This document shows positions 3,977 to 5,835 of a DNA stretch of 5,835 nt, one piece after another (position 1 is the stretch's first letter; every line of letters starts with the position of its first letter). The DNA comes from Chloroflexi bacterium RIFCSPLOWO2_02_FULL_71_16 (GTDB taxonomy: Bacteria; Chloroflexota; Limnocylindria; P2-11E). The stretch spans positions 1,729 to 7,563 of the forward strand of contig MGON01000047.1 of NCBI GenBank assembly GCA_001795345.1, written 5' to 3'. Position numbers and translations under genes: made by a program. The notes beneath the pieces were generated by a model. That model did no database searches, was not told the DNA's origin, and saw only the letters and a program-made list of their open reading frames with translations.

Positions 3977-5835
3977 CCACGGTCGGGCGGCCGGCGGGCG
4001 ACGCGTTCGCCCTGCCCGAGGAGCGGGTCGAAGGGCGCGACAAGGTCACCGGCGCGGCGCGCTACACCGCCGACGTCCACTGGCCCGGGACGCTCTGGGC
4101 CGCGTTCGCGCGGTCGCCGCTGCCGCACGCGCGCGTCGCGCGCGTCGATGTCACCCGCGCGCGCGAGCTGCCGGGCGTGCGCGCCATCGTCACGGGTGCG
4201 GACGTGCGGCCCGCCCGGCTCGGGCGCCGGCTCCAGGACTGGCCCGTCCTCGCGTGGGATCGCGTGCGCTTCGTCGGCGACCGCGTCGCCGCCGTCGCCG
4301 CCGACACCCTGGCGCAGGCCGAGGCGGCCGCCGCGGCCGTCGAGGTCGACTACGAGGATCTGCCGCTCCTGCTGGACCCGCAGGGTGCCCTCGCCGCGGA
4401 CGCGCCGATCCTCCACCCCGACCGCGACGAGCACCACTACTTCGGCGGTGTACGCCCGCCGGTCCCGCACCCGAACGTGCAGGGCCACCGCGTGCACGAG
4501 CACGGCGACGTCGTCGCCGCCTTCGCCGGCGCGGCCCGCGTCTTCGAGCACGCCTTCGACCTGCCGCGCACGCACCCCGCAGCGCTCGAGCCGCATGGCG
4601 CCCTCGTGCGCGTGGACGGCGACGTCGTGCACGTCGTGACGACGAACAAGGCGCCGTTCGCGCTGCGCACGCAGCTCGCCGCGTCCCTCGGGATCCCCGA
4701 GGAGCGCATCGTCGTCGACGCCGGCCACATCGGCGGCGACTTCGGCGGAAAAGGCCTGTCGATCGACGAGTTCGCGCTCGTATTCCTCGCGCGGGCCGCC
4801 GGGCGGCCGGTGAAGGCGGTGACGCGATACGCCGACGAGCTCCAGGCGACGAGCTGCCGCCACGCGGCGCGCATCACCGTCCGCACCGCCGTCGACGGGG
4901 ACGGCCGCTTCCTCGCGCACGAGGCGCGCGTCCTGCTCGACGGCGGGGCGTACGCCGCGGGCAAGCCCGTGGCGGCCGTCCTGCCCGGCGACGCGCTCTT
5001 CACCCTCGCGGGCTACCGCGTGCCGGCCGCGCGCGTCGAAGCCATGACCGTGTACACGAACACGGTCCCCGCCGGGCACGCCCGGGCGCCGGGGCAGCCG
5101 CAGAACTCCTTCGCGGTGGAGTCGCACCTCGACCTCATCGCCCTAGAGATGGGGATCGATCCACTCGAGCTGCGCCTGCGCAACGCGCTGCGCCCCGGCG
5201 ACGTGGACGTCCTCGGGGAGCGCTGCGCCGCGTCGCAGGCCGTGCCGGTCATCGAGACGCTGCGGCGGGAAGCGCGGTGGGACGCGCCGCGCACCAGCGG
5301 GCGCGGCCGTGGCCACGGGATGGCCGTGGGCGTCCGTCACGTCGGACGTGGCACGGCCTCCATGACGCTGCGGCTCGCGGCGGACGGGTCGGTCGAGGCG
5401 GTCACGGCCGTGCCTGACCAGGGCGGCGGAGCGCACACCATGATCCAGCGGGTCATCGCCGCCGAGCTCGGCGTGCCCCTCGAGCGGGTGCGCATCGCGC
5501 GGCAGACGACCGCCGGCGCGCCGCACGACCCCGGCGTCGGCGGCAGCCGGGTGACCCCGGTCCACGGCAGCGCCGCGCTCGACGCTGCCCGGCGCCTGCG
5601 CGCCCTGGCGGTCGAGCTGAGCGGGCGCGACGCGCCGTTCGCGGAGCTCGCTGCCGCGCTCGCCGGCCGCGATGTGACGGTGACCGGCGAGCACACCGGT
5701 AAGGGCGAGGACCACGGCGTCTGCGCCTACGCGGTCGATGTGGAGGTCGATGAGGCGACGGGCCAGATCCGCATCCTGGACGTCACCCTCGTGGCGGACG
5801 TAGGGACCGTCATCAACCCCGTGGCGCTGCGCGGC
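3973..5835 (+). CDS. Mo hydroxylase large molybdopterin-binding subunit (CoxL/xanthine dehydrogenase-type), 3' partial
   Basis: The GTG start overlaps the coxG-like TGA (GTGA), and the frame stays open for 621 codons to the window edge. Full-length relatives have about 750-800 residues, so roughly the last fifth is missing. The a/b hammerhead domain begins around residue 19 (RVEGRDKVTGAARYTAD). Molybdopterin-contact motifs are IGGDFGGKG (253-261), DQGGGAHT (482-489), GVGGSR (521-526) and DVGTVINP near the end. The active-site loop is GHARAPGQPQ (368-377), unlike AYRCSFR (form I CO dehydrogenase) or AYRGAGR (form II), so CO is an unlikely substrate. At the usual TQxP glutamine position the sequence is NKAPF (225-229). 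The catalytic Glu of the C-terminal GxGE motif is beyond the window. It would hydroxylate an aldehyde, N-heterocycle or similar compound; the substrate is unknown. Confidence 0.9.
   Translation, partial: MTTVGRPAGDAFALPEERVEGRDKVTGAARYTADVHWPGTLWAAFARSPLPHARVARVDVTRARELPGVRAIVTGADVRPARLGRRLQDWPVLAWDRVRFVGDRVAAVAADTLAQAEAAAAAVEVDYEDLPLLLDPQGALAADAPILHPDRDEHHYFGGVRPPVPHPNVQGHRVHEHGDVVAAFAGAARVFEHAFDLPRTHPAALEPHGALVRVDGDVVHVVTTNKAPFALRTQLAASLGIPEERIVVDAGHIGGDFGGKGLSIDEFALVFLARAAGRPVKAVTRYADELQATSCRHAARITVRTAVDGDGRFLAHEARVLLDGGAYAAGKPVAAVLPGDALFTLAGYRVPAARVEAMTVYTNTVPAGHARAPGQPQNSFAVESHLDLIALEMGIDPLELRLRNALRPGDVDVLGERCAASQAVPVIETLRREARWDAPRTSGRGRGHGMAVGVRHVGRGTASMTLRLAADGSVEAVTAVPDQGGGAHTMIQRVIAAELGVPLERVRIARQTTAGAPHDPGVGGSRVTPVHGSAALDAARRLRALAVELSGRDAPFAELAAALAGRDVTVTGEHTGKGEDHGVCAYAVDVEVDEATGQIRILDVTLVADVGTVINPVALRG

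Noticed and set aside
3388..5127. Long minus-strand open frame (579 codons) opposite the hydroxylase genes
   Set aside because: Its product is Arg/Gly/Ala-rich and low in complexity with no recognisable domain. It is the antisense shadow of GC-rich codons in the coxM-, coxG- and coxL-like genes.
4254..5417. Plus-strand Arg/Ala-rich open frame inside the large subunit gene
   Set aside because: The frame starting at 3973 carries all molybdopterin motifs continuously, so this one is a shadow.
3973..5835. Annotation of the large subunit as true CO dehydrogenase CoxL
   Set aside because: The loop is RAPGQPQ rather than AYRCSFR, so the form I active-site cysteine is absent.

Overview
The window is a GC-rich bacterial segment. 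It holds two divergent, tightly packed operons that share one short intergenic control region at about 2092-2211. The base composition, frequent GTG starts and the lipoprotein signal peptide fit a high-GC soil or sediment bacterium, for example Candidatus Rokubacteria, Chloroflexota, Actinomycetota or a high-GC proteobacterium. The sequence alone does not decide between them. I see no RNA genes, CRISPR array, transposon or phage gene.

Left arm (minus strand, about 2091 down to 1): a tripartite tricarboxylate transporter (TTT) operon. It contains the large permease TctA, the small four-helix TctB (starting in a 4-bp ATGA overlap with tctA), and the first 37 residues of a lipoprotein. The lipoprotein sits where the TctC/Bug-type solute receptor is expected and is cut by the window edge.

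Right arm (plus strand, about 2212 to 5835): a molybdenum hydroxylase operon of the xanthine oxidase / CO dehydrogenase-like family, in the order small [2Fe-2S] subunit (CoxS-type), FAD subunit (CoxM-type), SRPBCC protein (CoxG-type), molybdopterin large subunit (CoxL-type, cut at the right edge after 621 residues). All three junctions are 4-bp GTGA or ATGA overlaps. The large subunit lacks the AYRCSFR loop of true form I CO dehydrogenase and the AYRGAGR loop of form II. It carries RAPGQPQ instead, so this is probably not a CO dehydrogenase. Its substrate is unknown.

How it may work (inference): the TTT system would import a carboxylate (aromatic, heterocyclic or aliphatic). The cytoplasmic Mo hydroxylase would hydroxylate it or a derivative, passing electrons through Mo, two [2Fe-2S] clusters and FAD. 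The CoxG-like protein may link the enzyme to the quinone pool. Between the operons lies an extended -10 promoter facing the hydroxylase genes, embedded in a 23-bp dyad that looks like an operator.

Main points for a second look: (i) both divergent lead genes (tctA and coxS-like) lack ATG, GTG or TTG at the position where family homology begins; (ii) the dyad overlaps the promoter; (iii) the Shine-Dalgarno or start regions of the internal hydroxylase genes fall in inverted repeats, including a perfect 10-bp GC stem ending 4 nt before the coxG-like ATG; (iv) the large subunit has unusual residues in its active-site motifs.
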